DNA of 64,000 nucleotides from Prevotellaceae bacterium UBA1746 (GCA_905369775.1 CAJPJR010000007.1:3315-67314); one strand, 5' to 3'. Shown: positions 53,276 to 63,705, numbered from the stretch's first letter. A program made the numbers and translations. The notes: a model not told the origin generated them from the sequence alone.

Positions 53276-54097
53276 TCAGAGCATGCGGATGTTGAGCATC
53301 AACAAAGCCAACACCAACCCGATCGAAAGACTCACGGTGATCATCATGGCCTGCACGAAGCGGCTGAAAGCGCAGATGTAGTGCCCGTAGAGCAAATCGT
53401 TGACGAAGTTGCAAAACGGCACTCCCGGCACAAGATAGAGCACACTGGTGCCCAAAGCGATGTCGGGCGTGGTGGAAAGATCGGGAATGACGTAGCCGAC
53501 GCAAGAAATTACCGCGGCCGTCACTGCAGAGATGATGGTCACGGCGCGATAGTCCATTTTCCAGCTCGAAAGGCGCTGTTTGACAAAGAAACCGCAGAAG
53601 GTGGCGGCAAACACAATGCCGATGGCGGCCCAGTCGCCGCCGAAGAGCCGGCAGAAAGAGGCGTTGGCCGCAGAGGCCAAGACCAGTACGGCGAACGAAG
53701 AGAAGCGAGGGATGTTTTTAATCGCATCAAAGCGGCGAACGGCTTCGGCAGGCACGAGGTTCTGCGTGAAGACGTCGTCGCTTAGGCGGCTGAGACGCGT
53801 GATGAGATCGAAATTTAGGGCTCCGTGCAGCAGCGGTGAGATGCAACTGTAGGAGTGGTCGCCCGAGGCATCCCAGATGTTGAGAATCACGTTCGTGGGC
53901 AGAATGGTGAATTCGGCTTGCACGTGCCAGGCTTCGGCCATTTGGCGGAGTTTGCGCTCAATGCGCATTGTCGTGGCTCCGCTGCACAGCAGAGTAGCGG
54001 CGTAGGAGCCGAAAAACTTGGCAATGTGTTTGAGACGAACGTGGATTTCTTTGGGGTCAGAGGGTGATGCCGCGGACATCATCGTGGAGTGGTTCAT
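53276..54097 (-). CDS. Threonine/serine exporter, large subunit (ThrE N-terminal half)
   Basis: A 273-residue protein of the ThrE N-terminal family (DUF1212). Residues about 20-125 are a soluble domain (LLCSGATTMRIERKLRQMA, AEFTILPTNVILNIWD). Five hydrophobic segments follow; VLYLVPGVPFCNFVNDLLYG is a conserved block. Together with the small subunit it should export threonine or serine, or related small metabolites, with proton antiport. A 60-base gap separates the two. Confidence 0.85.
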   Translation of the reverse strand: MNHSTMMSAASPSDPKEIHVRLKHIAKFFGSYAATLLCSGATTMRIERKLRQMAEAWHVQAEFTILPTNVILNIWDASGDHSYSCISPLLHGALNFDLITRLSRLSDDVFTQNLVPAEAVRRFDAIKNIPRFSSFAVLVLASAANASFCRLFGGDWAAIGIVFAATFCGFFVKQRLSSWKMDYRAVTIISAVTAAVISCVGYVIPDLSTTPDIALGTSVLYLVPGVPFCNFVNDLLYGHYICAFSRFVQAMMITVSLSIGLVLALLMLNIRML

Positions 54098-54124
54098 CGA
54101 ATCCGATTGCGAGATGAGAAGGAG

Positions 54125-54337
54125 TTAGGCTTTGGGTTGCAAGAAAGCTTCGTCGTGGCAAACGTACACCGTGTCGTCGGCGGGCTGAGCGGCGCGTTGG
54201 GCAGGGTTCGAGAGGTTTTTGAAGAAGCGGAAGAGCGTGGGCACGCAGTAGAGGGCTGCGGTGAAGGCGATGAAAGCAATGATGATGTAAGGAGCGCTGG
54301 GGCTGCTTTGAACTTGAAGGGCGGCAAGAAGTGACAT
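54125..54337 (-). CDS. Small single-helix membrane protein upstream of ThrE
   Basis: A 70-residue protein with one membrane helix (SAPYIIIAFIAFTAALYCVPTLF, about residues 14-36) and a polar C-terminal tail with TVYVCHDEAFL. No known family. It begins the ThrE-LysR unit, 27 bases before the large subunit, so it may be an accessory of the exporter. It could also be a chance frame, although the helix and spacing argue for a gene. Confidence 0.5.
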   Translation of the reverse strand: MSLLAALQVQSSPSAPYIIIAFIAFTAALYCVPTLFRFFKNLSNPAQRAAQPADDTVYVCHDEAFLQPKA

Positions 54338-54564
54338 AATGAAATTGATTTTGAGTTGATTCGCGTTGGATGACGTCTCCCGGCGCGCCCCACAAGGGAA
54401 CTCTGCTGTTCTCCGAGTGGTCGGTGGGGATCCCGTTGGGAGCCGACCGAGGCGGCGGGAATCGTCAGGATGGAAATATAATAAACAGTCAGTTCTGTCA
54501 AGCGCATGCGCCGTAACGTAGATAAGCCTGTGGGCCGTGGCGGAGCATTTCCGTTTTGACGCTG

Positions 54565-54572
54565 CAAAATTA
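54565..54572 (-). promoter_or_regulatory. Possible -7 promoter element for the ThrE unit (TAATTTTG)
   Basis: On the - strand TAATTTTG matches TAnnTTTG. It lies 228 bases from the small membrane-protein start, so a long leader would result. No clean -33 box. Confidence 0.35.
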
Positions 54573-54664
54573 CGCGCTCTTCTCGGGCATCGTGCCGAAG
54601 TTCTATGGTTTGATCAGATAGCTGCTATCGTTTTCGCTGATAGCCGCCGGTGAAGCGCTCTTAC

Positions 54665-54693
54665 AAAAAGAGGAACACCGGGCGCGGTTCCTC
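54665..54693 (-). terminator. Intrinsic terminator after inositol-phosphate synthase
   Basis: GAGGAAC pairs with GTTCCTC (54670-54676 and 54687-54693); on the - strand it is followed by TTTTT (54669-54665). It lies 47 bases past the stop of the gene at 54741. Confidence 0.6.
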
Positions 54694-54740
54694 GCCGGAG
54701 GGAGGTGTCGCGCTCGGTGTGAAGGGGCGGGGCTGAAAAA

Positions 54741-56033
<1,293 letters not shown>

Positions 56034-56103
56034 GTTGGAGTTATGGTTATGTGATGTTATTTGCGTAGGACTCGCTCGTTGTGGACGAGCGGTGCGCAGT
56101 ACA

Positions 56104-56126
56104 CAAAGGTACGTAGGCCAAAGGTA
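56104..56126 (-). promoter_or_regulatory. Two TACCTTTG boxes upstream of inositol-phosphate synthase
   Basis: On the - strand TACCTTTG occurs at 56126-56119 and again at 56111-56104, each fitting TAnnTTTG. The duplication is 15 bases apart, 71-93 bases before the gene. No clear -33 TTTG. Either could be the -7 box. Confidence 0.4.
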
Positions 56127-56387
56127 CGTATTCTTTTGGACGTGAGGGCGATTTTGGCTGTTTATTTCTTGGCGAAAAGGAAATATTGAACAATCCCTTT
56201 CGTGAAAAGGGCAAAAACTCCGTTTTCGACTGTAGTTTTCTTCCCGGTTTTCGGCCATTTGGCGGGCACAAACAGTGTTTCGACGCGGAGCGCGCCACAG
56301 CGAAAGCCCTGTGCAAAAGGAAAGCGGGGTGCCGTGCCGTTCAAGTCTCGGAGTGCACGCGGCGGGGTGGGGGAGACGGGAAGAAAA
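56127..56387. other. Intergenic, no gene seen, weak T-tract pattern
   Basis: No supported coding frame. Around 56200-56265 there is a loose form of the phased pattern (ACTCCGTTTTCG, CCCGGTTTTCGG), too irregular to delimit units. Confidence 0.4.
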
Positions 56388-56471
56388 CGCCCCGTTTTTC
56401 GCCGATAATTGGGACTTTTTCCGCAATTCACGGGAACTTTTCGGGACATCCCGCCGAGTTTTCGCAGGTGC
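56388..56471 (+). repeat. Phased T-tract repeat, four 21-bp units
   Basis: Units start at 56388, 56409, 56430 and 56451, each exactly 21 bases, with the T-tract at unit positions 8-12 or 9-12. The start of the unit alternates between CGCCCC, TTGGGA, ACGGGA and CCGCCG. It lies upstream of the tsaB operon, some 190 bases before its promoter. Confidence 0.68.
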
Positions 56472-56663
56472 TGCGGCTGCCGCTGCGTCGGGGCGGGAAG
56501 AAGATGCGAATCCCCCCCTTGTTGCGCGGAGCACCCGGGCGGTGGCGTGCCGGGCGGCGGGGTGCGGTGCAGGGACGCTCCGCGCCGTAGGGCGATATTC
56601 GGGGAGATTCGCGCGCGCCGTGTGCCTTATGCAGGGCGGCGCGCGGCTTTTCGCCGTGGAAAC

Positions 56664-56694
56664 TTTGTGTATCAGCCGAAAAGCCTTAAATTCG
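56664..56694 (+). promoter_or_regulatory. Bacteroidetes-type promoter for the tsaB-rseP operon
   Basis: TTTG at 56664-56667, exactly 19 bases, then TAAATTCG at 56687-56694 (one mismatch to TAnnTTTG). tsaB starts 74 bases downstream. Confidence 0.7.
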
Positions 56695-56767
56695 CAGATT
56701 GAAAAGCGAGTGTCCGTTTCCCTCCCGTTGGAGTCGCGGAACGAGGACGCCGAAAAATCCCTCAGCC

Positions 56768-57460
56768 ATGTCCTGCATTCTCCACATAGAAACCTCCACC
56801 TCCGTTTGTTCCGTCGCCGTGTCGGAAGATTCGCAGGTGATCTTCGAACAGCAAACCCTCGAAGGCCCCTCCCATGCGGCCGTTTTGGCGCCCTTCGTCG
56901 ACGAAGCGCTGAGTTTTGCCGAGAGCCACGCCATCCCCCTCGACGCCGTCGCCGTGTCGAGCGGACCGGGCAGCTACACCGGCCTGCGCATCGGGCTTTC
57001 CACCGCCAAAGGGGTGGCCTACGCCCGCAATGTGCCCCTCATTGCCGTGCCCACGCTGCAGCTCATCACCGTGGGACCGTTGCTCTACGACGACGATATG
57101 CCCGACGACGCCCTGCTCGTGCCCATGATCGACGCACGCCGCATGGAGGTTTACGCCGCCGTATATGATCGCGCGCTGCACACCGTGCGCGAAGTGGGGG
57201 CCGACATCGTCACGGCCGACACTTATCGCGAGTGGCTCGACCGTGCGCCCGTTTATTTCATGGGCGACGGCGCCGAAAAGTGCAAGGCGGTGATCGATCA
57301 CCCCAACGCTCGTTTTGTCGACAACGTGCATCCGCTGGCGCGCCACATGGCTCCGCTCGCCGAACGCGCCTTCCTCGAAGGGCGCTTCGTCGATGTGGCC
57401 TATTTCGAGCCCTTCTATCTCAAGGAATTTCAAACGTCTTTGCCCAAAAAACTGTTTTGA
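56768..57460 (+). CDS. tsaB: tRNA threonylcarbamoyladenosine biosynthesis protein TsaB
   Basis: A 230-residue TsaB, partner of TsaD in making t6A37 of tRNA. Start MSCILHIETSTSVCSVAV (residues 1-18) and the block SSGPGSYTGLRIGLSTAKGVAYA (about 64-86) are family signatures. Length is typical. It opens a housekeeping operon. ATG 56768 fits the conserved start. Confidence 0.92.
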   Translation: MSCILHIETSTSVCSVAVSEDSQVIFEQQTLEGPSHAAVLAPFVDEALSFAESHAIPLDAVAVSSGPGSYTGLRIGLSTAKGVAYARNVPLIAVPTLQLITVGPLLYDDDMPDDALLVPMIDARRMEVYAAVYDRALHTVREVGADIVTADTYREWLDRAPVYFMGDGAEKCKAVIDHPNARFVDNVHPLARHMAPLAERAFLEGRFVDVAYFEPFYLKEFQTSLPKKLF

Positions 57461-57474
57461 CACGTTCGGTTTCT

Positions 57475-58014
57475 ATGGAATACAACACGCAGAAAGCCCC
57501 TGTGCGCATGAAAGCTTACGGCCGTGAAGTGCAACTCATGGTGGAACACGCCCTCACGCTCAGCGACCGGGCAGAACGCACGGCCTATGCCGCACGCATC
57601 GTCGACACGATGCGCATCGTCAGCCGACAACCCGCCGATTCGCGTGAGGTGAACGAAAAATTGTGGAACCACCTCGCCCAACTCACCGACTACGCGCTCG
57701 ACATCGATTGGCCCGTGGAGGTGGATCGCGCACCCGCCGCCGCACAAGCGGAGCGTTTGACCTATCCCACCCACCGCTTGCGCTTTCGCCACTACGGCCA
57801 TTTGTTGCAAACGTGGATGAACCGCATCGCCGACGAGCCCGATGCCGAGGTGCGCGCCCGACAGTTGTGCGATTTGGCCGCTCGCATGCAACTCAACCTC
57901 GCCGAAATGCGAGGCGGAGCGACCGAAATCGAACGCCTGGCCAAGGACATCGACTTCTGCACCGAAGGGCGCATCCCCTCCGCCGAGGTGATGCGCGCAC
58001 TGCAGCCGTCTTGA
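57475..58014 (+). CDS. DUF4290 family protein
   Basis: A 179-residue soluble helical protein starting MEYNTQKAPVRMKAYGREVQLMVEHAL, a clear match to the DUF4290 family I know from Bacteroidetes, where it sits just upstream of murA. Function unknown. It begins 14 bases after tsaB and ends 28 bases before murA, so it belongs to the same operon. Confidence 0.88.
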   Translation: MEYNTQKAPVRMKAYGREVQLMVEHALTLSDRAERTAYAARIVDTMRIVSRQPADSREVNEKLWNHLAQLTDYALDIDWPVEVDRAPAAAQAERLTYPTHRLRFRHYGHLLQTWMNRIADEPDAEVRARQLCDLAARMQLNLAEMRGGATEIERLAKDIDFCTEGRIPSAEVMRALQPS

Positions 58015-58042
58015 TTCACACACCCCACTAAAACTCACCCGC

Positions 58043-59350
58043 ATGGCCTCTTTTCTCATTGAAGGCAACCGCCGTCTCCGAGGCGAAATCGAACCGCAAG
58101 GAGCCAAAAACGAAGCGTTGCAAGTGATCTGCGCCACGCTGCTCACCGATCAGGAGGTGCGCCTGACCAACGTGCCCGACATTGTCGACGTCAACAACTT
58201 GATTCGTCTGCTGCAAGACATCGGCGTCTACGTGCGCCGCAATGCGCCGGGCGATATCACCTTTCGCGCCGATCAAATCGACCTCGATTACCTCCGTTCG
58301 GAGGAATATCTGGCCCGTTGTTCGTCGTTGCGCGGTTCGATTCTCACCATCGGCCCGCTCGTGGCCCGCTTCGGTCGGGCAGTGATCAGTAAGCCCGGCG
58401 GCGACAAAATCGGCCGTCGACGACTCGACACGCATTTTTTCGGATTGCAAAAGCTCGGCGCGCAGTTTCACGTGGACAGCGAGCACGAACTCTTTGAGAT
58501 CGAGGCCGAACGCCTGCGCGGCGCCTACATGCTCCTCGACGAAGCGTCGGTGACCGGGACGGCCAACATCGTCATGGCCGCTGTGCTCGCCGAAGGCACC
58601 ACAACCATCTACAATGCGGCCTGCGAACCCTACATTCAGCAGCTCTGTCACCTGCTCAACCGCATGGGCGCCAACATTTCGGGCATCGCCTCCAATCGCC
58701 TCACCGTGGTGGGCGTGCAAAAGCTGCACGGCGCCGACCACCGCATCCTGCCCGATATGATCGAGATCGGCTCGTTCATCGGCATCGGCGCGATGGTGGG
58801 CGACGGTATCACCATTAAAAACGTGTCGCGCCGCGATCTCGGACTCATCCCCGACGCCTTTCGCCGACTCGGCGTGACGGTCGAGGAGCGCGACGACGAC
58901 CTTTACATCCCCGGCCCGCAGCATTATCAAATCGAATCGTTCATCGACGGCTCTTTCATGACGTTGGCCGACGCGCCCTGGCCGGGTCTCACCCCCGACC
59001 TCCTTTCGATTCTGCTCGTCGTGGCCACACAGGCCAAGGGCAGCGTGCTTTTCCACCAAAAGATGTTCGAAAGCCGCCTCTTCTTCGTCGACAAACTCAT
59101 CGACATGGGCGCGCAGATCATCTTGTGCGACCCGCACCGCGCCGTTGTGGTGGGCCACGACTTCAATCTCCAGCTGAAGGCGCGCCGCATGGCCAGCCCC
59201 GACATTCGCGCCGGCATCGCGCTGCTCATCGCCGCCCTCAGTGCCGACGGAACGAGCCGCATTGACAACGTAGGCCAGATCGACCGCGGCTATGAGCACA
59301 TCGAAGATCGACTCAACGCCCTGGGTGCTTGCATCACCCGCCTCGAATAA
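58043..59350 (+). CDS. murA: UDP-GlcNAc 1-carboxyvinyltransferase (MurA), Asp-type
   Basis: A 435-residue MurA, which transfers enolpyruvate from PEP to UDP-GlcNAc in the first committed step of peptidoglycan synthesis. KNEAL near residues 22-26 contains the essential Lys. The catalytic loop reads KPGGDKIGRRRLDTH with Asp121 in place of the Cys that fosfomycin alkylates. Length and remaining blocks (GTANIVMAAVLAEG, DMIEIGSF) are normal. The Asp form is known to be active in other bacteria and resistant to fosfomycin. Confidence 0.93.
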   Translation: MASFLIEGNRRLRGEIEPQGAKNEALQVICATLLTDQEVRLTNVPDIVDVNNLIRLLQDIGVYVRRNAPGDITFRADQIDLDYLRSEEYLARCSSLRGSILTIGPLVARFGRAVISKPGGDKIGRRRLDTHFFGLQKLGAQFHVDSEHELFEIEAERLRGAYMLLDEASVTGTANIVMAAVLAEGTTTIYNAACEPYIQQLCHLLNRMGANISGIASNRLTVVGVQKLHGADHRILPDMIEIGSFIGIGAMVGDGITIKNVSRRDLGLIPDAFRRLGVTVEERDDDLYIPGPQHYQIESFIDGSFMTLADAPWPGLTPDLLSILLVVATQAKGSVLFHQKMFESRLFFVDKLIDMGAQIILCDPHRAVVVGHDFNLQLKARRMASPDIRAGIALLIAALSADGTSRIDNVGQIDRGYEHIEDRLNALGACITRLE

Positions 59351-59374
59351 TTTTTTAGGTTCCTGCCTTTTCTC

Positions 59375-59965
59375 ATGATTTCAGACTCCGACGTTTTTTC
59401 CATCGGGCGATTCACCCGCACGCACGGCATTCACGGCGAAATCGAACTGCAGTTCACCGACGATGTCTTCGATCGCGGTGAAGCCGACTACGTATTTCTC
59501 AAGATCGACGGACTCTACGTGCCGTTCTTCCTCGAAGACTATCGTTTCAAAGGGAGCGAATCGGCGCTGTTCACCCTCGACGGCATCGACAGCGACACCG
59601 CCGCGCGAGAACTTGTGGGACACACCGTCTATTACCCCCTCGATGCCCGCCCCGCCGAGGACGAAGAGACCGTTTCGTCGCTTCGGGCTTTCACCGGCTT
59701 CCAAGTGCTCCTGGTCGATCACGGCGCACTCGACGCAGAGGCTGAGGCCGGCGACGAAGAAGGCGAAGGAGGACTGCCGACTCTCGAGCTCGGCACGGTG
59801 CGCCACGTCGAAACCACAACGGCCAACACCCTGCTCACGGTCGAAACACACGACGGAGAAGAGGTGCTCCTCCCGTTGCACGACGATTTTGTGGTGGACT
59901 ATGACCTCCGCGCCCGACTGCTCTTGCTCGATGTGCCCGACGGACTGATCGACCTTAACGACTGA
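59375..59965 (+). CDS. rimM: Ribosome maturation factor RimM
   Basis: A 196-residue RimM, needed for 30S maturation around the 16S 3' domain. IGRFTRTHGIHGEIELQF (residues 9-26) is the family N-terminus; a PRC-barrel half follows from about residue 105 (LGTVRHVETTTANTLLTVE). An acidic insertion (DAEAEAGDEEGEGG, about 119-132) lies between the domains. Operon member, 24 bases after murA. Confidence 0.9.
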   Translation: MISDSDVFSIGRFTRTHGIHGEIELQFTDDVFDRGEADYVFLKIDGLYVPFFLEDYRFKGSESALFTLDGIDSDTAARELVGHTVYYPLDARPAEDEETVSSLRAFTGFQVLLVDHGALDAEAEAGDEEGEGGLPTLELGTVRHVETTTANTLLTVETHDGEEVLLPLHDDFVVDYDLRARLLLLDVPDGLIDLND

Positions 59966-59979
59966 ATGTCAACAACACG

Positions 59980-61128
59980 ATGAAACGAATTGCCATCCTC
60001 GGTTCGACCGGCTCCATCGGCACGCAAACCCTCGACGTGGTGCGCGAACATGCCGACGAATACGAGGCCTATGCCCTCACGGCGGGGCACAATGCCGAAT
60101 TACTGATCGCACAAGCGCGCGAATTTCACCCCGAAGTGGTGGTCATCGCCGACGAATCGCGCTACGAAACGGTGCGCGAAGCACTGGCCGACCTACCGAT
60201 TAAAGTGTGGGCGGGCGCCGAAGCCATCTGCGACGTTGCCCGACTGCCCGAAGTGGACGTGGTGGTGACGGCCATGGTGGGTTTCGCCGGTCTCCGCCCC
60301 ACAGTGGCGGCCATCGAAGCCGGCAAAACCATCGCACTGGCCAACAAGGAAACGCTCGTTGTTGCGGGCGAACTCATTACGGAGCTCGCCGTGAAACACC
60401 GCGCGCCGATTCTGCCCGTGGACAGCGAGCACAGCGCCATCTTCCAGAGCTTGGTGGGCGAAGACGGCAATGCCATCGACAAAATCCTCCTCACCGCCTC
60501 GGGAGGCCCCTTCCGCACGACGCCCATCGAGGAGTTGGCGAACGTTACCGCGGCGCGCGCCCTGAAACACCCCAACTGGGAGATGGGCGCCAAGATCACG
60601 ATCGACAGCGCCACGATGATGAACAAGGGCTTCGAGATGATCGAAGCCAAATGGCTCTTCGGCGTCGAACCGGAGCGCATCGAAGTGCTGGTGCACCCCG
60701 AAAGCATCGTGCACAGCGCGGTGCAACTGGCCGACGGGGGCGTGAAAGCGCAGCTCGGCGTGCCCGATATGCGATTGCCCATTCAATATGCCTTGTCGTT
60801 CCCGCGCCGTTTGTCGCTCAGCGGTGAGCGTTTGGACCTGGCCGCCCTCGGCCGCCTCACGTTCGAGCGACCCGACTTCGACAAATTCGACTGCCTGCGC
60901 ATCGCTTACGAGGCCATCGCGGCCGGCGGCAACCTGCCGTGTGTGGTGAACGCAGCCAATGAAGTGGCCAATGCGGCATTCCGACGCGGCGCCGTCGGGT
61001 TTCTCGACATCCCGCGCCTGATTCGTCGCGCCATGGCCGACGCCACGCGCTGCCAGCGCGCATCGCTCAGCGACTACCTCGCCTCCGATGCTGAGGTGCG
61101 CCGATTGGTGGCCGGCTATCTCAACTAA
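59980..61128 (+). CDS. dxr: 1-deoxy-D-xylulose-5-phosphate reductoisomerase
   Basis: A 382-residue DXR of the MEP isoprenoid pathway, converting DXP to MEP with NADPH. The cofactor loop ILGSTGSIGTQTLDVV is at residues 5-20; LPVDSEHSAIFQ (about 146-157), LTASGGPF and GVEPERIEVLVHPESIVHS are the metal- and substrate-binding blocks. Normal length. The start is 14 bases after rimM. Confidence 0.95.
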   Translation: MKRIAILGSTGSIGTQTLDVVREHADEYEAYALTAGHNAELLIAQAREFHPEVVVIADESRYETVREALADLPIKVWAGAEAICDVARLPEVDVVVTAMVGFAGLRPTVAAIEAGKTIALANKETLVVAGELITELAVKHRAPILPVDSEHSAIFQSLVGEDGNAIDKILLTASGGPFRTTPIEELANVTAARALKHPNWEMGAKITIDSATMMNKGFEMIEAKWLFGVEPERIEVLVHPESIVHSAVQLADGGVKAQLGVPDMRLPIQYALSFPRRLSLSGERLDLAALGRLTFERPDFDKFDCLRIAYEAIAAGGNLPCVVNAANEVANAAFRRGAVGFLDIPRLIRRAMADATRCQRASLSDYLASDAEVRRLVAGYLN

Positions 61129-61161
61129 TTCATTCTATTCCTTCCTGCAAGCTCTTTTTTG

Positions 61162-62553
61162 ATGGAAACATTCTTGATCAAAGCCCTCCAATTGGTGCTC
61201 AGCATCTCGCTGCTCGTCATCCTTCACGAGGGGGGCCACTTCTTTTTCGCGAAGCTTTTCGGCATTCGCGTGCACCGCTTTTGTCTTTTCTTCGACTTCT
61301 GGAAAGGCGGTAAGCGCTTGGCGTTGCCCCTCGGCACATGGGGCGGCACGAAATTCGCCATCGGTTGGTTGCCCTTCGGCGGTTACGTGGAAATCGCCGG
61401 CATGGTCGACGAAAGCACCGATGCCGACGCGGTGAAACGCGAAGAAGCCGAAGTGCCGGCCGACCAACTCTTCAAAAACAAGCCGGCTTGGCAGCGTTTG
61501 CTCGTCATGGTGGGCGGTGTGCTGGTCAATTTCCTGGTGGCCCTCTTCATTTACGCCATGGTACTCCTGGCTTGGGGCGAACAGCGCACGCCGGTCACGG
61601 CCGTGCAGCATGGTTACTCCTTCAATACCGTGGCCAAGCAAATGGGCTTCCGCGATGGCGACGTGATCGTGGGAGCCGACGACAAAAACTACATGTATCT
61701 CGACAACGCACAGCTGTTGCGCGACTTAGGGAGCGCGAAAGTCATCCATGTGCTCCGCGATGGTCGCCCCGCCACGGTGAATGTCGACGGCCGTGTGGAT
61801 CTGCTCAAGATGCTCAAGGAGCAACCGCCTTTCGTCGCCCTGACTTTGCCTTCGGTGGTGGACTCGGCCATGGCCGGTAGCCCTGCCGCCAAAGCCGGTG
61901 TGCGTGCCGGCGACAGCATTGTGGCCCTTAATGGCAAAGCGGTGACGACCTGGAACCAAATCGACGAACAGCTCGGTGTGGTGCAGGATCGCATCACGGC
62001 GGCACAGGGCAAGGCCGACCCGAAATGGCTGGCCACGACGCTCGTGGTGAAGCACCGCGGCGCCACAACGGCCGACACACTCCGCTTCGCCCTCACCCCC
62101 GAGGGCAAACTCGGACTCTTCAAGCACAACGTGCTCATGGACTATCGCACGGACACCGTGCGCTACAACCTGGCTACCTGCTTCCCGGCCGGCGCTGCCC
62201 ACGGATGGAAGGTGCTTTCGGGCTATGTGAGCGATTTGCGCTACCGCTGCTCGGCCGACGGCGTGAAGAGCGTGGGCTCCTTCGGCACCATCGGCAGTCT
62301 CTTCCCCGCTGCGTGGAACTGGGCCGCCTTCTGGCAACTCACCGCCTTCATCTCCCTGATGCTGGCCTTCATGAACTTCCTGCCCATTCCCATGCTCGAC
62401 GGCGGATACATCTTTATTACGTTGCTCGAGATGATCACGCGCCGCAGATTCTCCGACAAGGTGATCGAGCGCGTCAACACGATCGGTTTCTACTTCGTCT
62501 TGGCGCTCATGGCCTTGGGCATCTTCAACGACGTGGTGAAGTTCATTTTCTAA
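61162..62553 (+). CDS. rseP: Site-2 protease RseP
   Basis: A 463-residue inner-membrane zinc metalloprotease that cleaves within the membrane, for example anti-sigma factors or signal-peptide remnants. HEGGH at residues 22-26 is the zinc motif, and PMLDGGYIF near residue 412 supplies the third ligand. A PDZ-like domain occupies about residues 230-290 (VVDSAMAGSPAAKAGVRAGDSIVAL). ATG 61162 is used; an in-frame TTG lies one codon upstream. Last gene of the operon. Confidence 0.93.
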   Translation: METFLIKALQLVLSISLLVILHEGGHFFFAKLFGIRVHRFCLFFDFWKGGKRLALPLGTWGGTKFAIGWLPFGGYVEIAGMVDESTDADAVKREEAEVPADQLFKNKPAWQRLLVMVGGVLVNFLVALFIYAMVLLAWGEQRTPVTAVQHGYSFNTVAKQMGFRDGDVIVGADDKNYMYLDNAQLLRDLGSAKVIHVLRDGRPATVNVDGRVDLLKMLKEQPPFVALTLPSVVDSAMAGSPAAKAGVRAGDSIVALNGKAVTTWNQIDEQLGVVQDRITAAQGKADPKWLATTLVVKHRGATTADTLRFALTPEGKLGLFKHNVLMDYRTDTVRYNLATCFPAGAAHGWKVLSGYVSDLRYRCSADGVKSVGSFGTIGSLFPAAWNWAAFWQLTAFISLMLAFMNFLPIPMLDGGYIFITLLEMITRRRFSDKVIERVNTIGFYFVLALMALGIFNDVVKFIF

Positions 62554-62714
62554 ATTCGGCGATTTCTCCCCCTCGTTTCGTGTCGCGCATCACAACCCTT
62601 CGTTGTGGTGCGCGATGTCGTTGAAGCCGATTTGAGCGAAATGGCTGTTTTGGAAAGGAATAAGCATCTTTATTCTTAAAATTGCTTAGTTTGATGCGAA
62701 TGTGCCTTTCGTTT

Positions 62715-62746
62715 TTTGTCAAGAACGGCCGAACTGCCTACTTTCG
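62715..62746 (+). promoter_or_regulatory. Bacteroidetes-type promoter(s) for the small barrel protein
   Basis: TTTG at 62715-62718, 20 bases, then TACTTTCG at 62739-62746 (one mismatch). A second box TACTTTTG, a full -7 match, follows at 62777-62784 but has only CTTG at a long spacing. Either could serve the gene at 62850. Confidence 0.6.
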
Positions 62747-62849
62747 CCCTTGTAAACGGATCGCCTCCCAATATTCTACTTTTGCTCTCGGGTGAAAGAA
62801 GGATGGCGCCGGAGGGATTCTATTGACCAACAATAAAAAGATTACGACA

Positions 62850-63362
62850 ATGAAGAAAATCGTACTCGCCCTCGCCCTCGTAGGCGGAACTCTCGCATCT
62901 AACGCACAGGTATATCTCGGTGGTAAACTCGGTCTCTGGGGCACCAAAGACGTGAAAACCGAAGTGACGCTCGCTCCCGAAATCGGTTACAAGCTGAGCA
63001 ACAACACGGCCATCGGTACTTCCATCAGCTATACGCTCGACGATCCGAAGGGAGACAAGAACAACTCGTCGGTATTCGAGTTCAACCCCTATCTCCGTTA
63101 CACGGCTTGCCGTGTGGGCGCTGTGAGCTTCATCGTTGACGGTGCACTCGGCTTCAACTGGGCTTCTCAGGAAGCAGTTTCCGGCAGCAAGTTCGGCTGG
63201 TCGGTAGGCGTACGCCCCGGTCTCTCCGTTGACCTCAACCGCAACTGGAACTTCGTGGCCAGCTTCGGTGAACTCGGCTATCGCAAGCGCAACGAAGTAG
63301 AGCAATACGGTTACCGTTTCAGCACCACGGACGTAAACCTCGGCTTCTACTACAACTTCTAA
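62850..63362 (+). CDS. Small outer-membrane beta-barrel protein
   Basis: A 170-residue secreted protein. The signal peptide MKKIVLALALVGGTLASNAQ ends at a typical cleavage site. The mature part has about eight amphipathic strands (VYLGGKLGLWG, LAPEIGYKLSNNTAIGTSISY, VFEFNPYLRYTACRVGAVSFIVDGALGF), and it ends with Phe in LGFYYNF, the outer-membrane barrel sorting signal. It resembles the OmpW/PagP-size porin-like barrels; function unknown. The codon use suggests high expression. ATG 62850 gives the signal peptide. Confidence 0.8.
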   Translation: MKKIVLALALVGGTLASNAQVYLGGKLGLWGTKDVKTEVTLAPEIGYKLSNNTAIGTSISYTLDDPKGDKNNSSVFEFNPYLRYTACRVGAVSFIVDGALGFNWASQEAVSGSKFGWSVGVRPGLSVDLNRNWNFVASFGELGYRKRNEVEQYGYRFSTTDVNLGFYYNF

Positions 63363-63400
63363 GCCGTAAGGACACAGTTTGAGCGTAAGCTCAAAAGTCG

Positions 63401-63442
63401 GCATCCCCTGCTTTCCGATGAGGACAGCAGGGGATGCTTTTT
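63401..63442 (+). terminator. Intrinsic terminator after the barrel protein
   Basis: GCATCCCCTGC (63401-63411) pairs with GCAGGGGATGC (63427-63437), followed by TTTTT. It lies 39 bases past the stop. Confidence 0.88.
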
Positions 63443-63705
63443 GTGTGCGCGATCGTCTGCGCCGCTTGTGCGAGGAATGGAGCGCGCTCCCACCTGGTTG
63501 TGCTGTTCTGCCCGAAACTATGATTTTCTCCTGCGCTGTACGTTTGCACGCGTCGCCTCGAGGGCATGCTCTGCGTGCATGTGTAGTGTCACGACGAGGG
63601 AATATGGCTCACGGTAAGGGTGAAGAGTGACCTCGCCCCCGAATAGGATGTCCACACCTCCGGCAGTGTGCACAGCCCCCTCGCGTGCGCGCGTACGCGC
63701 GCGCC

